Below, piece after piece: positions 26,352-35,648 of a stretch of DNA of 64,000 bases. Numbering within the stretch: position 1 is the first letter of the stretch; each line of letters opens with the position of its first letter. The notes under the pieces were generated by a model. That model was not told the origin of the DNA. It did not search any database and saw nothing but the letters and a program-made list of their open reading frames with translations. The translations under genes and the position numbers were made by a program. The stretch is from Winogradskyella sp. PG-2 (GTDB lineage Bacteria; Bacteroidota; Bacteroidia; Flavobacteriales; Flavobacteriaceae), in assembly GCF_000828715.1 (NCBI RefSeq), contig NZ_AP014583.1, positions 1,052,001 through 1,116,000 on the forward strand. The letters run 5' to 3'.

Positions 26352-26737
26352 TGGAAGTAATTCACAAAATTGGCCGTAGAAAGACGGCTGTTGCTCGTGT
26401 GTACGTTGCCAAAGGAAAAGGCAAAATCACGGTGAACAAAAAAGACATGGCGGATTATTTTACTACTGCAACATTGCAGTATAAAGTAAACCAACCTTTA
26501 GCCTTGACTAACAATGATGGCAACTTTGATATTACTGTTAACGTATATGGAGGTGGTATCACCGGCCAGGCAGAAGCAATACGTTTAGGTTTATCTCGTG
26601 CAATGTGCGAGCTAGATCCTGAAAACAGACTAGTATTAAAGCCAGAAGGTCTATTAACAAGAGATCCAAGAATGGTAGAGCGTAAGAAATTCGGACAGAA
26701 GAAAGCGCGTAAGAAATTCCAATTCTCGAAACGTTAA
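26351..26737 (+). CDS. rpsI: 30S ribosomal protein S9
   Basis: A 128-residue protein. It shows IGRRKTAVARVYVAKGKGKITVNKK at the start, GGGITGQAEAIRLGLSRAM in the middle and the basic tail RMVERKKFGQKKARKKFQFSKR that reaches the P-site tRNA. It is coupled to rplM by a one-base overlap, the conserved bacterial pair. A strong hairpin follows 16 bases after the stop. Confidence 0.98.
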   Translation: MEVIHKIGRRKTAVARVYVAKGKGKITVNKKDMADYFTTATLQYKVNQPLALTNNDGNFDITVNVYGGGITGQAEAIRLGLSRAMCELDPENRLVLKPEGLLTRDPRMVERKKFGQKKARKKFQFSKR

Positions 26738-26753
26738 TATCCAAACAACATTT

Positions 26754-26795
26754 AATTCAGAATCTGCATTTGCAGATTCTGAATTATCTTATTTT
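26754..26795 (+). terminator. Terminator after rpsI
   Basis: AATTCAGAATCTGCA (26754-26768) and its complement TGCAGATTCTGAATT (26771-26785) form a 15-bp stem with a very short loop, followed by a T-rich stretch (ATCTTATTTTATT). It probably ends the rplM-rpsI transcript, perhaps with read-through into rpsB. Confidence 0.72.
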
Positions 26796-26952
26796 ATTGA
26801 AATCGCTGAATATGTTTTCAGCAAAATTAAAACCAGTTATTGTTGTCTATGACGGTAAAACGTCAAGATTTAGTTTAGCATCTAAATGGTTAAGGCGAGC
26901 GAAAGCAACCACTTAAGCATTGCTAATTCAACAGAACGTAAACTATTACAAA
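26796..26952 (+). other. Leader region upstream of rpsB
   Basis: About 157 bases lie between the hairpin and the rpsB ATG. There is no gene, and no clear TTTG-19-TAnnTTTG promoter. Bases around 26860-26920 include ACGGTAAAACGT and the pair GTTAAGGCG / CACTTAAGC, which could form short stems. An autoregulatory S2 leader is possible, because rpsB leaders are controlled in many bacteria, but nothing here proves it. Confidence 0.3.
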
Positions 26953-27780
26953 ATGGAAAAAGTAGAAGTAAAAGAATTACTTGAAGCAGGTGTACACTTT
27001 GGTCACCTTACACGTAAGTGGAATCCAAACATGGCCCCTTACATTTATATGGAGCGTAACGGTATCCATATTATCAACCTTTACAAAACAGCAGCAAAAA
27101 TCCAAGAGACTTCTGAAGCACTAGCTAAAATAGCAGCTTCTGGAAAGAAGATTTTATTTGTTGCAACAAAAAAACAAGCTAAAGACATCGTTGCTGAAAA
27201 AGCAGGTGCAGTAAACCAACCTTATATTACTGAGCGTTGGCCAGGTGGAATGTTAACTAACTTCGTTACTATTAGAAAAGCGGTTAAAAAAATGGCTTCT
27301 ATCGATAGAATGAAAAAAGACGGAACATTCAACTCTTTATCTAAAAAAGAGCGTTTACAAGTTAATCGTTTACGTGCTAAATTAGAAAAGAATTTAGGTT
27401 CTATTTCTGATATGACACGTTTACCAGGTGCTTTATTTGTTGTAGATATCATGCGTGAGCATATTGCTATTAAAGAAGCTCAAAAATTAAACATCCCAAT
27501 CTTTGCAATGGTAGATACTAATTCTGACCCACGTCAGGTAGACTATTTAATTCCTGCAAATGATGATGCATCTAAATCAATAGATAAGATTTTAACTATT
27601 GTGACATCTGCAATCGAAGATGGTTTAAACGAAAGAAAAGCTGAACGTGCGGAAAAAGATGGTAAAGCTCAAAAAACTGAAGCGAAACCAGCTCTAGAAA
27701 AAGTAGAAGCTAAAAAGGAGGCAAAACCAGCTGCTAAGAAAGCTGAAAAAACTCCAGTAGCAGCTCAAGAAGAAGAATAA
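26953..27780 (+). CDS. rpsB: 30S ribosomal protein S2
   Basis: A 275-residue protein. I start it at ATG 26953 (MEKVEVKELLEAGVHFGHLTRKWNPNM), the conserved S2 start. The in-frame TTG at 26920 would add 11 residues not expected in the family. Key blocks are TERWPGGMLTNFVTIR, LPGALFVVDIMREHIAIKEA and VDTNSDPRQVDYLIPANDDASKSI. The last 40 residues are a Lys/Ala/Glu-rich extension usual in Bacteroidota. The gene is followed by tsf, as in most bacteria. Confidence 0.98.
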   Translation: MEKVEVKELLEAGVHFGHLTRKWNPNMAPYIYMERNGIHIINLYKTAAKIQETSEALAKIAASGKKILFVATKKQAKDIVAEKAGAVNQPYITERWPGGMLTNFVTIRKAVKKMASIDRMKKDGTFNSLSKKERLQVNRLRAKLEKNLGSISDMTRLPGALFVVDIMREHIAIKEAQKLNIPIFAMVDTNSDPRQVDYLIPANDDASKSIDKILTIVTSAIEDGLNERKAERAEKDGKAQKTEAKPALEKVEAKKEAKPAAKKAEKTPVAAQEEE

Positions 27781-27864
27781 ATAACATTTAGAAAATATTC
27801 AAAAGTCGTTTAGTTCTTTTCTTTGTAGAAAATTAATTATTCGACTTTTTTTAAATTAAAAACT

Positions 27865-28839
27865 ATGGAAAATACTGTGAAAATTACAGCAGCAGAAGTA
27901 AACAAACTAAGAAAAGCCACTGGTGCTGGTATGATGGATTGTAAAAAAGCTTTAGTTGAAGCTGGTGGTGATTTTGATAAAGCCATTGAAGTTCTACGTA
28001 AAAAAGGACAAAAAGTTGCAGAAAAAAGAGCTGACAGAGATTCTTCTGAAGGTGCTGCAATCGCAAAAGTTAATGCAGGTAATACTTCTGGTGTTGCTAT
28101 AGTATTAGGATGCGAAACTGATTTTGTTGGTAAAAACGAAAACTTCGTGGCATTAGCAAACCAATTAGCTGATATAGCATTAAATACAAATACTAAAGAA
28201 GATTTTTTAGCTGCTGATTTCGGTGGAATGACTGTTGTTGAAAAGTTAATAGAACAAACTGGAGTTATCGGTGAGAAATTAGACATCACTGCTTTTGAAA
28301 AGATAGATGCACCTTATGTTGGTCAGTATGTTCATATTAATAAAATCGCTGCTTTAGTTGGTTTATCTGCTAAAGTTGATAATGTAGAAACTCTAGTTAA
28401 AGATGTTGCTATGCAAGTTGCTTCCATGGGAGCTACAACATTATCTTACAAAGATTTTGATCCAGCTTTTGTTGCCTCAGAAACTGAAGCTCGAATTGCA
28501 GTGATTGAAAAAGATAATATAGAATTAGGTCGTTTAGGTAAGACTTTAAAAAATGTACCACAATACATTTCTATGGCACAATTAACCCCAGAAGTTATAG
28601 CTGCTGCTGAAGAAGCTGCGAAAGCAGAATTAAAAGCTGAAGGAAAGCCAGAACAAATCTGGGATAGAATTTTACCAGGTAAAATGGAACGTTTTATTTC
28701 TGATAATACAACTTTAGATCAAGAAAAATGTTTATTAGATCAGAAGTTTATTAAAGACGAAAAACAGACTGTTGCTCAGTATGTAGAATCCTATGGCGAT
28801 GTTGCTGTAACTGGTTTTAAACGTGCAACTGTAGGATAA
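27865..28839 (+). CDS. tsf: Elongation factor Ts
   Basis: A 324-residue protein. It begins with the UBA-like module VNKLRKATGAGMMDCKKALVEAGGDFDKAIEVLRKKG and then TDFVGKNENFVALA. Ile- and Val-rich core repeats follow, ending DQKFIKDEKQTVAQYVE. It exchanges GDP for GTP on EF-Tu. The gene follows rpsB by 84 bases and ends just before a clear terminator. The length is slightly above E. coli (283), from an insertion in the core domain normal for this phylum. Confidence 0.97.
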   Translation: MENTVKITAAEVNKLRKATGAGMMDCKKALVEAGGDFDKAIEVLRKKGQKVAEKRADRDSSEGAAIAKVNAGNTSGVAIVLGCETDFVGKNENFVALANQLADIALNTNTKEDFLAADFGGMTVVEKLIEQTGVIGEKLDITAFEKIDAPYVGQYVHINKIAALVGLSAKVDNVETLVKDVAMQVASMGATTLSYKDFDPAFVASETEARIAVIEKDNIELGRLGKTLKNVPQYISMAQLTPEVIAAAEEAAKAELKAEGKPEQIWDRILPGKMERFISDNTTLDQEKCLLDQKFIKDEKQTVAQYVESYGDVAVTGFKRATVG

Positions 28840-28864
28840 TCAATTATCCTTTCGTGAATATATT

Positions 28865-28897
28865 AAACGCTTCTCAATATTGAGAGGCGTTTTTTTT
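28865..28897 (+). terminator. Terminator after tsf
   Basis: AACGC (28866-28870) pairs with GCGTT (28887-28891) around the palindrome CTCAATATTGAG (28873-28884), and a run of eight Ts follows. This is an intrinsic terminator ending the rpsB-tsf transcript. Confidence 0.88.
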
Positions 28898-28934
28898 GGG
28901 ATTTATTTCACTTTTACAGAAGCTAATAATTATG

Positions 28935-28942
28935 TAGCTTTG
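28935..28942 (+). promoter_or_regulatory. Candidate -7 box for pyrH-frr
   Basis: TAGCTTTG matches TAnnTTTG, 20 bases before the pyrH ATG, and lies just after the tsf terminator, where a new promoter is needed. The -33 position shows TTTT instead of TTTG. Confidence 0.6.
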
Positions 28943-28962
28943 TTCAACTTTCAAATCATATA

Positions 28963-29670
28963 ATGAAATATAAAAGAATATTACTGAAATTGTCTGGTGA
29001 AGCCTTAATGGGAAGCCGTCAATATGGTATTGATCCAGAGCGTTTAGCCGAGTACGCAAAAGACATTAAAGAGATTACTAATCTAGGTATTGAAGTCGCT
29101 ATAGTTATTGGTGGAGGAAATATTTTCAGAGGAGTTGCTGGCGCTATGAATGGTATGGATCGTGTGCAAGGAGATCATATGGGAATGCTTGCAACTGTAA
29201 TAAATGGTTTAGCTTTACAAAATGCTCTAGAAGATGCAGATGTTAAAACACGTTTACAAACTGCTATTAAAATCAATGAAGTAGCAGAGCCTTTTATTAG
29301 AAGAAAAGCATTAAGTCACCTGAGAAAAGGTCGCGTTGTAATTTTTGGAGGAGGTACAGGAAATCCATACTTCACTACAGATTCAGCAGCCGTATTAAGA
29401 GCTATAGAGATAAAAGCTGATGTTATCTTAAAGGGAACTCGTGTTGATGGTATATACACAGCAGATCCAGAAAAAGATAGTACAGCTGTAAAGTTTGATC
29501 GTATTTCTTTTAAAGATGTTCTACTTAAAGGTCTAAAAGTGATGGATACGACTGCTTTTACTCTTAGTCAAGAAAATGAATTGCCAATTATTGTTTTTGA
29601 TATGAACAAAAAAGGAAACTTGCTTAAGGTAGTTTCTGGAGAAAATATCGGAACCGTAGTAAATGTTTAA
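28963..29670 (+). CDS. pyrH: UMP kinase
   Basis: A 235-residue protein of normal length. It starts [16 protein letters not shown], then [55 protein letters not shown] and [21 protein letters not shown]. This is the amino-acid-kinase fold of bacterial PyrH, which makes UDP from UMP and ATP. It lies 46 bases before frr, with which it is normally paired. Confidence 0.98.
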   Translation: MKYKRILLKLSGEALMGSRQYGIDPERLAEYAKDIKEITNLGIEVAIVIGGGNIFRGVAGAMNGMDRVQGDHMGMLATVINGLALQNALEDADVKTRLQTAIKINEVAEPFIRRKALSHLRKGRVVIFGGGTGNPYFTTDSAAVLRAIEIKADVILKGTRVDGIYTADPEKDSTAVKFDRISFKDVLLKGLKVMDTTAFTLSQENELPIIVFDMNKKGNLLKVVSGENIGTVVNV

Positions 29671-29716
29671 ATTTTGGCGCAAGTTTTGATAGCTAACACT
29701 TAAAAAAGTTAACACA

Positions 29717-30271
29717 ATGAACGAAGACATTAAATTTATAATAGATACAGCAAAAGAAGCTATGGATGGTGCTATAAAGCACCTTGAAAAACAATTGGTT
29801 AATATTAGAGCTGGTAAGGCTAGTCCATCTATGTTAGGTAGTGTAATGGTAGATTATTACGGTTCTCAAACACCGCTTAGCCAAGTTGCAAATGTCAATA
29901 CACCAGATGGTAGAACTATTTCTGTTCAACCATGGGAAAAATCAATGTTGCAAGAAATTGAACGTGGTATCATGGTTGCAAATATTGGTTTTAACCCAAT
30001 GAATAATGGTGAAATGATTATTATAAATGTCCCTCCATTAACTGAAGAGCGAAGACGTGATTTAGCAAAGCAAGCTAAAGCGGAAACTGAAGATGCCAAG
30101 ATTGGAATTAGAAATGCACGTAAAGAGGCTAATAATGATGTCAAAAACACGGATGTTTCTGAAGATTTGCAAAAAAATGCAGAGATTGACATACAATCAC
30201 TTACCGATTCTTACGTTAAGAAAATAGACAATATTTTAGACGTTAAAGAAAAAGAGATTATGACTGTTTAA
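29717..30271 (+). CDS. frr: Ribosome recycling factor
   Basis: A 184-residue protein of the exact family length. It has MDGAIKHLEKQLVNIRAGKASPSMLGSVMVDYYGSQTPLSQVANVN, ISVQPWEKSMLQEIERGI and LTEERRRDLAKQAKAETEDAKIGIRNARKEANND, all diagnostic of RRF. With EF-G it splits post-termination ribosomes. An inverted repeat follows 15 bases after the stop. Confidence 0.98.
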   Translation: MNEDIKFIIDTAKEAMDGAIKHLEKQLVNIRAGKASPSMLGSVMVDYYGSQTPLSQVANVNTPDGRTISVQPWEKSMLQEIERGIMVANIGFNPMNNGEMIIINVPPLTEERRRDLAKQAKAETEDAKIGIRNARKEANNDVKNTDVSEDLQKNAEIDIQSLTDSYVKKIDNILDVKEKEIMTV

Positions 30272-30285
30272 CTTAAAAAATTGTT

Positions 30286-30306
30286 ATTCTGAATTTATTT
30301 CAGAAT
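30286..30306. repeat. Short inverted repeat after frr
   Basis: ATTCTGAA (30286-30293) and TTCAGAAT (30299-30306) are exact complements around TTTAT. The same CAGAATCT core recurs in the rpsI terminator. No T-run follows, so termination is uncertain. It resembles a short dispersed repeat that I recall in Flavobacteria. Confidence 0.45.
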
Positions 30307-30392
30307 CTAAATATCATTAGAATTATAATAATTTGTAGCACGTTCTAATTGATAATTCTATATTTTTTTTCTGGTTCTAATTATAATTTTAA

Positions 30393-31673
30393 ATGCTAAG
30401 ATGCTTATTTGTTGTATGTCTACTAATTTTTGCAACAAATGGCTTTGCACAGCAACCTAATATAAGTCAGAAAGATTCCTCTAAGGTGTCTCAAGATTCT
30501 ATAAAGAAAACAGAATTCTTAAAAAATATAGGTAACGGTTATTTACCTTTTAATTACTTTAATTTAGATTTAAGGTATCTCATGAAATTCAATCAGTTCG
30601 AAGGTTTTAGAACAGGTTTAGGAGGTATAACTAATAATCGCTTTTCAGAACGTTATCGTGTAAATGGTTATCTGGTTTATGGTTTTAAAGATAAACGTTA
30701 TAAATATAGTGTTGGCGGAGGCTTTAGAGTCAATGAAGCTTCTAATACATGGATTAATTTATCGTATACTGATGATTTGCAAGAAACAGGTAGCTCAAAT
30801 TTTTTAACTGATAAACGCTTCTTTACTTTTTTCGAACCACGTCTATTAAATATAGATTTATTCCATAGACATATAACCAAATCTGTAGGCTTACAACATA
30901 ACATATCAAGTCATCTTCTCACTGAAACACAGTTAGCCACAAGTAAAATAAACCCAACATATTTATACAATTTCGTTTTAGATAATCGATCTTATAATAC
31001 ATTCGATTTAAGCACAGCAAAAGTTAGTTTACAATGGAGCCCTTTTAGTAGATTTGATATAAAAGAAGGTACTATTGAAGAAACAAAAAATGGTTATCCA
31101 AAATTCACACTACAACTCACACAAGGTTTTAAATCAATTTTAAGCAGCGACTTTAATTTCTCGAAATTAGATTTTAGAACTATACACCAATTCAACCATA
31201 AGAATGAATCTAAAACAAACCTAACTTTAGTTGCAGGTATTGCTGGTGGAGAAACACCTCTAACGCATCTTTATCACGCCTATCCTAATAACATAACCAA
31301 AGAAACTATACTACAACGCTTCTCTGTCGCTGGTCTTAATAGTTTTGAAACCATGTATTTTAATGAGTTTTTTAGTGATAAATTTTCAACCTTACAGGTG
31401 AAACACAGTTTTAAACCCTTTAAAATTTCAGAATGGTTTAAACCACAATTGGTATTAATTTCACGATATGCTGTTGGAACAATGCGAAGCATGGAAAGAC
31501 ACCAAGGCATTCAATTTAATACACTTGAAAAACTATATTCTGAATCTGGTTTCGAAATTAATAAATTACTCTTGGGTTTTGGAGTTAGTTTTGCGTACAG
31601 ATATGGAGCTTATCACCTGCCAGAAATTGGAGATAATATTGCTTTTAAGTTTACCTTCAATATTTCACTTTAA
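30393..31673 (+). CDS. Outer membrane barrel protein, short DUF5686-like
   Basis: A 426-residue protein with a signal peptide at residues 1-19 (FATNGFAQ). The body matches the C-terminal half of the DUF5686 outer-membrane family: LPFNYFNLDLRYLMKFNQFEGFRTGLGG near residue 50, FRVNEASNTWINLSYTDDLQETGSS, FNRFSxxx-type strands and a terminal KFTFNISL ending in an aromatic/aliphatic barrel signature. The carboxypeptidase-regulatory-like N-terminal half of full-length members (about 830 residues) is absent. It is predicted to be a barrel in the outer membrane with unknown transport or assembly role. Confidence 0.7.
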   Translation: MLRCLFVVCLLIFATNGFAQQPNISQKDSSKVSQDSIKKTEFLKNIGNGYLPFNYFNLDLRYLMKFNQFEGFRTGLGGITNNRFSERYRVNGYLVYGFKDKRYKYSVGGGFRVNEASNTWINLSYTDDLQETGSSNFLTDKRFFTFFEPRLLNIDLFHRHITKSVGLQHNISSHLLTETQLATSKINPTYLYNFVLDNRSYNTFDLSTAKVSLQWSPFSRFDIKEGTIEETKNGYPKFTLQLTQGFKSILSSDFNFSKLDFRTIHQFNHKNESKTNLTLVAGIAGGETPLTHLYHAYPNNITKETILQRFSVAGLNSFETMYFNEFFSDKFSTLQVKHSFKPFKISEWFKPQLVLISRYAVGTMRSMERHQGIQFNTLEKLYSESGFEINKLLLGFGVSFAYRYGAYHLPEIGDNIAFKFTFNISL

Positions 31674-31721
31674 TACACATTATATTACTGTTAATTCAAT
31701 GGCTAATCCTTAGGTTTTTTC

Positions 31722-31729
31722 TACCTTTG
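31722..31729 (+). promoter_or_regulatory. Candidate -7 box for the MMPL exporter gene
   Basis: TACCTTTG at 31722-31729 matches TAnnTTTG, 20 bases before the ATG at 31750. No good TTTG is seen 19-20 bases upstream. Confidence 0.5.
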
Positions 31730-31749
31730 TCGCTTACTTCAATTAGTAC

Positions 31750-34170
31750 ATGTTTAAACTTTTAACCACAGGATTTTGGGAAGGTATTGCGAGGATTATT
31801 CTTCGTAATAAAATTTTCATATTAATTGCACTTATTTTGGCAACTGTGTTTTTTAGTATGCAATGGAAACATATGCGTTTTACTTATACTGAAGCGAATA
31901 TGTTACCTGATGAACATGAGGTAAATATTACTTATAATGAGTTTTTAGAAGTCTTTGGAGAAGAAGGTAATCTCATTGTTCTAGGAGTAAAAGATTCAAC
32001 TTTGTTCACCGTTAACCAACTTAATGCTTGGAATAAACTTGCCGAATCATTTAAACCTTATAATGAAGTTGAAACTGTTTTATCTATAAAAGACCTTCAA
32101 AAATTAGTTAAGAACACCAAAAAAGAACAGTTCGATTTAGAACCTTTTATTAAAGATTCTATCACCAGTGTTGAAGAGATTGATAAGTTACAAGATGACT
32201 TATTTAATAAGTATCCATTCTATGATAACTTCTTATTTAATGCTGAAACGAAAACTATAAGAACTGCTATCTATCTTAAAAAAGAAATCGTAAATACTTC
32301 AGCCCGAAAAGATTTTATACTTGAAATTCTTCAGCCAAAAATAGAGGAATTTACATATGATACTCAATTAGAGGTACGTGTTTCCGGAATGCCATTTATC
32401 AGAACTTTAAATGCACAGAATATTGTTGATGAAATTCCAATTTTTATTGGAGCTGCTCTTTTTGTGACCTCTTTAATTTTCTTCTTATTTTTTAGATCTT
32501 TTAGGGCTACCTTTATTTCTCTGATTGTAGTTTGTACTGGTGTAATGTGGACGTTTGGAATTCTTGGGCTTTTAGGTTATGAAATTACAGTACTTACAGC
32601 TTTAATTCCTCCTCTGATTATTGTAATTGGAATACCCAATTGTATTTTTCTTATCAATAAGTACCAGCATGAGGTTAAATCTCATGGAAATAAAGTAAAA
32701 TCATTGCAACGTGTTATAACCAAAGTTGGTAATGCTACTTTGATGACTAATGTAACTACAGCTTCTGGTTTTGCGACATTTATTCTAACAGAAAGCAAAT
32801 TATTAAAGGAATTTGGTATTGTAGCCTCATTAAGTATACTAGCAATCTTCATTTTGTGTTTACTAATCATTCCGATTATGTATACCTTTTTACCTTACCC
32901 TAAACAACGTCATTTAGAGCATTTAAATAAACGTTGGATTGGTGGTTTTGTGGATTGGATGGAGCGTATGGTAAGACATAAAAAAATTACAATTTATGTT
33001 ACTGCTCTTATTCTTATTATTGGAAGTATGTTGGGTATAAACCAGATTAAAATTTCTGGAAGTCTTATTGAAGATATGCCACAAGATAAACAATTCTTTA
33101 AAGATATTCGTTTTTTCGAGGATGAATTCAATGGTATTATGCCATTAGAAATAATGGTTGATACTAAGCGAAAAAAAGGGGTTATGAAATTAGCAACTTT
33201 AAAACGTATTGATCAACTTGAAGAGCTCATAGAGGAAACACCAGAATTATCTAGACCAATATCTGTAGTAAGCTTAGTTAAGTATAGTAAACAAGCTTAT
33301 TACAATGGTAATCCAAAATATTATCAACTACCTACTAGCCAAGAAAACAGTTTTATTTTATCCTATGCAAAGAACTCATCTTCAGATGTAGAATTATTAA
33401 AGAACTTTGTAGATAGCACAGGGCAATATGCACGTATCACAACGTTCATGAAAGATATTGGCACTGACAAAATGGAACGTATTCAAGAAAACCTTCAGAA
33501 TAAGATTAATAAGGTTTTTCCTAAAGAACGTTATGAAGTAACTATGACTGGTAAAGCTCTAGTATTTCAGAAGGGAACTAAATATCTAGTTAGAAATTTA
33601 ATCATTTCATTATCTCTAGCCATTTTCCTTATTTCATTATTTATGGCTTATTTATTTCGTTCTTTTAGAATGATTATTGTGTCATTAATTCCCAATTTAT
33701 TACCATTGCTAGTCACGGCTGGTTTAATGGGTTATTTAGGTGTTCCTATAAAACCTTCAACCATATTGGTATTTAGTATTGCTTTTGGAATATCAGTAGA
33801 TGATACAATTCACTTTTTGGCAAAATATAGACAAGAATTACAAGCCAACCACTGGAGAATTAAAAAATCTGTATATGCAGCATTACGAGAAACAGGAGTA
33901 AGTATGTTTTACACATCAATAGTGTTATTCTTTGGCTTTTCTGTATTTACAATTTCGAGCTTTGGTGGCACTGTGGCTTTAGGTGGATTGGTATCAATAA
34001 CTTTACTTTTCGCAATGCTGTCGAATTTACTGTTATTACCCTCTTTACTATTATCACTAGAGCGAAATATTGCGAATAAAGAAGTTTTAAGAGAACCTGC
34101 AATAAATATTATTCCTTCGGAAGATGATACCGAAGACGACATAGAAAATCAACAAGAAAATTTATCTTAG
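31750..34170 (+). CDS. RND/MMPL-family exporter
   Basis: An 806-residue inner membrane protein with one helix near residues 20-38. A large periplasmic loop contains EHEVNITYNEFLEVFGEEGNLIVLGV. Five helices follow at about 230-380, with the SSD/RND pattern ITVLTALIPPLIIVIGIPNCIFLINKY, then another helix, loop and five helices to about 770, with FSIAFGISVDDTIHFLAKYR (the acidic residues of the proton relay). The C-terminus is acidic. It probably moves lipids or hydrophobic compounds by proton motive force. The gene sits alone between the barrel gene and asnS. Members of this class are often called MMPL or hopanoid exporters; the substrate is unknown. Confidence 0.88.
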   Translation: MFKLLTTGFWEGIARIILRNKIFILIALILATVFFSMQWKHMRFTYTEANMLPDEHEVNITYNEFLEVFGEEGNLIVLGVKDSTLFTVNQLNAWNKLAESFKPYNEVETVLSIKDLQKLVKNTKKEQFDLEPFIKDSITSVEEIDKLQDDLFNKYPFYDNFLFNAETKTIRTAIYLKKEIVNTSARKDFILEILQPKIEEFTYDTQLEVRVSGMPFIRTLNAQNIVDEIPIFIGAALFVTSLIFFLFFRSFRATFISLIVVCTGVMWTFGILGLLGYEITVLTALIPPLIIVIGIPNCIFLINKYQHEVKSHGNKVKSLQRVITKVGNATLMTNVTTASGFATFILTESKLLKEFGIVASLSILAIFILCLLIIPIMYTFLPYPKQRHLEHLNKRWIGGFVDWMERMVRHKKITIYVTALILIIGSMLGINQIKISGSLIEDMPQDKQFFKDIRFFEDEFNGIMPLEIMVDTKRKKGVMKLATLKRIDQLEELIEETPELSRPISVVSLVKYSKQAYYNGNPKYYQLPTSQENSFILSYAKNSSSDVELLKNFVDSTGQYARITTFMKDIGTDKMERIQENLQNKINKVFPKERYEVTMTGKALVFQKGTKYLVRNLIISLSLAIFLISLFMAYLFRSFRMIIVSLIPNLLPLLVTAGLMGYLGVPIKPSTILVFSIAFGISVDDTIHFLAKYRQELQANHWRIKKSVYAALRETGVSMFYTSIVLFFGFSVFTISSFGGTVALGGLVSITLLFAMLSNLLLLPSLLLSLERNIANKEVLREPAINIIPSEDDTEDDIENQQENLS

Positions 34171-34189
34171 CTTTCAAAATAATTAAAAA

Positions 34190-35623
34190 ATGACAACAAA
34201 AACCGTAGCAGAATTACTTTCGCAAGATGTAACCTTACAAGATGTTACTGTAAAAGGATGGGTAAGAACATTTAGAGCAAATCGCTTTATAGCCTTAAAT
34301 GATGGCTCTACTATAAATAATATGCAGTGTGTTGTAGATTTTGAAAATTTTGAAGAAACGCTTTTAAAACGAATTACTACAGGTGCTGCAATTCATGTAA
34401 CTGGAGAATTAGTGGAAAGCCAAGGAAGAGGACAATCTGTTGAAATTGTTGTAAAAAGTTTAGAAGTTTTAGGGGATTCAGATCCAGAAACTTATCCTAT
34501 TCAACCTAAGAAGCATACGTTAGAATTTTTAAGAAAAAATGCTCACTTACGTACCAGAACCAATACATTTAGTGCTGTGATGCGTTTGCGTTCGTCTTTA
34601 TCATTTGCAATTCATAAGTATTTTAACGAAAATGGTTTCTATTATATGCATACACCAATAGTAACAGGCAGTGATGCTGAAGGTGCTGGTGAAATGTTTA
34701 GAGTGACTGGTTTAGATGCTAAAAATCCACCTTTAAATGAAGATGGAACAGTTAATTATAAAGAAGATTTCTTTGGAAAAGAAACTAATCTAACCGTTTC
34801 TGGTCAGCTTGAAGCAGAAACCTATGCCATGTCTTTGGGTAAGGTTTACACATTTGGACCAACATTTAGGGCAGAAAACTCTAATACAACACGTCATTTA
34901 GCCGAATTCTGGATGATTGAACCAGAGGTTGCATTTATGGATTTAACTGGCAATATGGATTTAGCTGAAGACTTTATGAAATCAGTTTTAAGCTATGTTT
35001 TAGAAACTAACAAAGAGGATTTAGAGTTCTTAGATAAGCGTTTACAAGATATTGAAAAGCACTTACCTCAAGCTGAGAGAAGCCCAATGAATTTAATTGA
35101 TAAAATTAAATTCGTCGTAGATAACAATTTTAAACGAGTTAGTTATACTGAAGCTATTGACATTCTTAGAAATTGTAAACCTAACAAGAAAAAGAAATTC
35201 AACTATATTATTGAAGAATGGGGAGCAGATTTACAATCTGAACATGAACGTTTCTTAGTCGAAAAACATTTTAAATGTCCTGTTATTTTATTTGACTATC
35301 CTGCAAATATTAAAGCATTTTACATGCGATTAAATGAAGATGGGAAAACGGTAAGAGCGATGGATATTTTATTCCCAGGTATTGGAGAAATGGTAGGTGG
35401 TTCTCAGCGAGAAGAGCGCTTAGAGGTTTTAAAAGAAAAAATGAAAGCCTTAGATATACCTGAGGAAGAATTGTGGTGGTATTTAGATTTACGTAAATAC
35501 GGAACGGCAGTACATTCTGGTTTTGGTTTAGGGTTTGAACGTCTTGTGATGTTTGCAACAGGAATGGGGAATATTAGAGATGTAATTCCTTACCCAAGAA
35601 CACCTCAAAACGCAGAGTTTTAA
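34190..35623 (+). CDS. asnS: Asparaginyl-tRNA synthetase
   Basis: A 477-residue class IIb synthetase. The N-terminal OB domain (GWVRTFRANRFIALNDGSTINNMQCVVDFE) covers residues 1-115. The catalytic domain has the motif 2 FGPTFRAENSNTTRHLAEFWMIEPEVAFMDL and motif 3 GFGLGFERLVMFATGMGNIRDVIPYPRTP. Asn in place of the AspRS signature and the length match AsnRS. It starts 19 bases after the exporter gene and 25 bases before rpoN. Confidence 0.97.
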   Translation: MTTKTVAELLSQDVTLQDVTVKGWVRTFRANRFIALNDGSTINNMQCVVDFENFEETLLKRITTGAAIHVTGELVESQGRGQSVEIVVKSLEVLGDSDPETYPIQPKKHTLEFLRKNAHLRTRTNTFSAVMRLRSSLSFAIHKYFNENGFYYMHTPIVTGSDAEGAGEMFRVTGLDAKNPPLNEDGTVNYKEDFFGKETNLTVSGQLEAETYAMSLGKVYTFGPTFRAENSNTTRHLAEFWMIEPEVAFMDLTGNMDLAEDFMKSVLSYVLETNKEDLEFLDKRLQDIEKHLPQAERSPMNLIDKIKFVVDNNFKRVSYTEAIDILRNCKPNKKKKFNYIIEEWGADLQSEHERFLVEKHFKCPVILFDYPANIKAFYMRLNEDGKTVRAMDILFPGIGEMVGGSQREERLEVLKEKMKALDIPEEELWWYLDLRKYGTAVHSGFGLGFERLVMFATGMGNIRDVIPYPRTPQNAEF

Positions 35624-35648
35624 TTACTTTTATATGCAATCTTAATTT

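Noticed and set aside
26920..26952. Longer rpsB start at TTG
   Set aside because: Eleven extra residues are not part of S2; the conserved start MEKVEVKELLEAG is at 26953.
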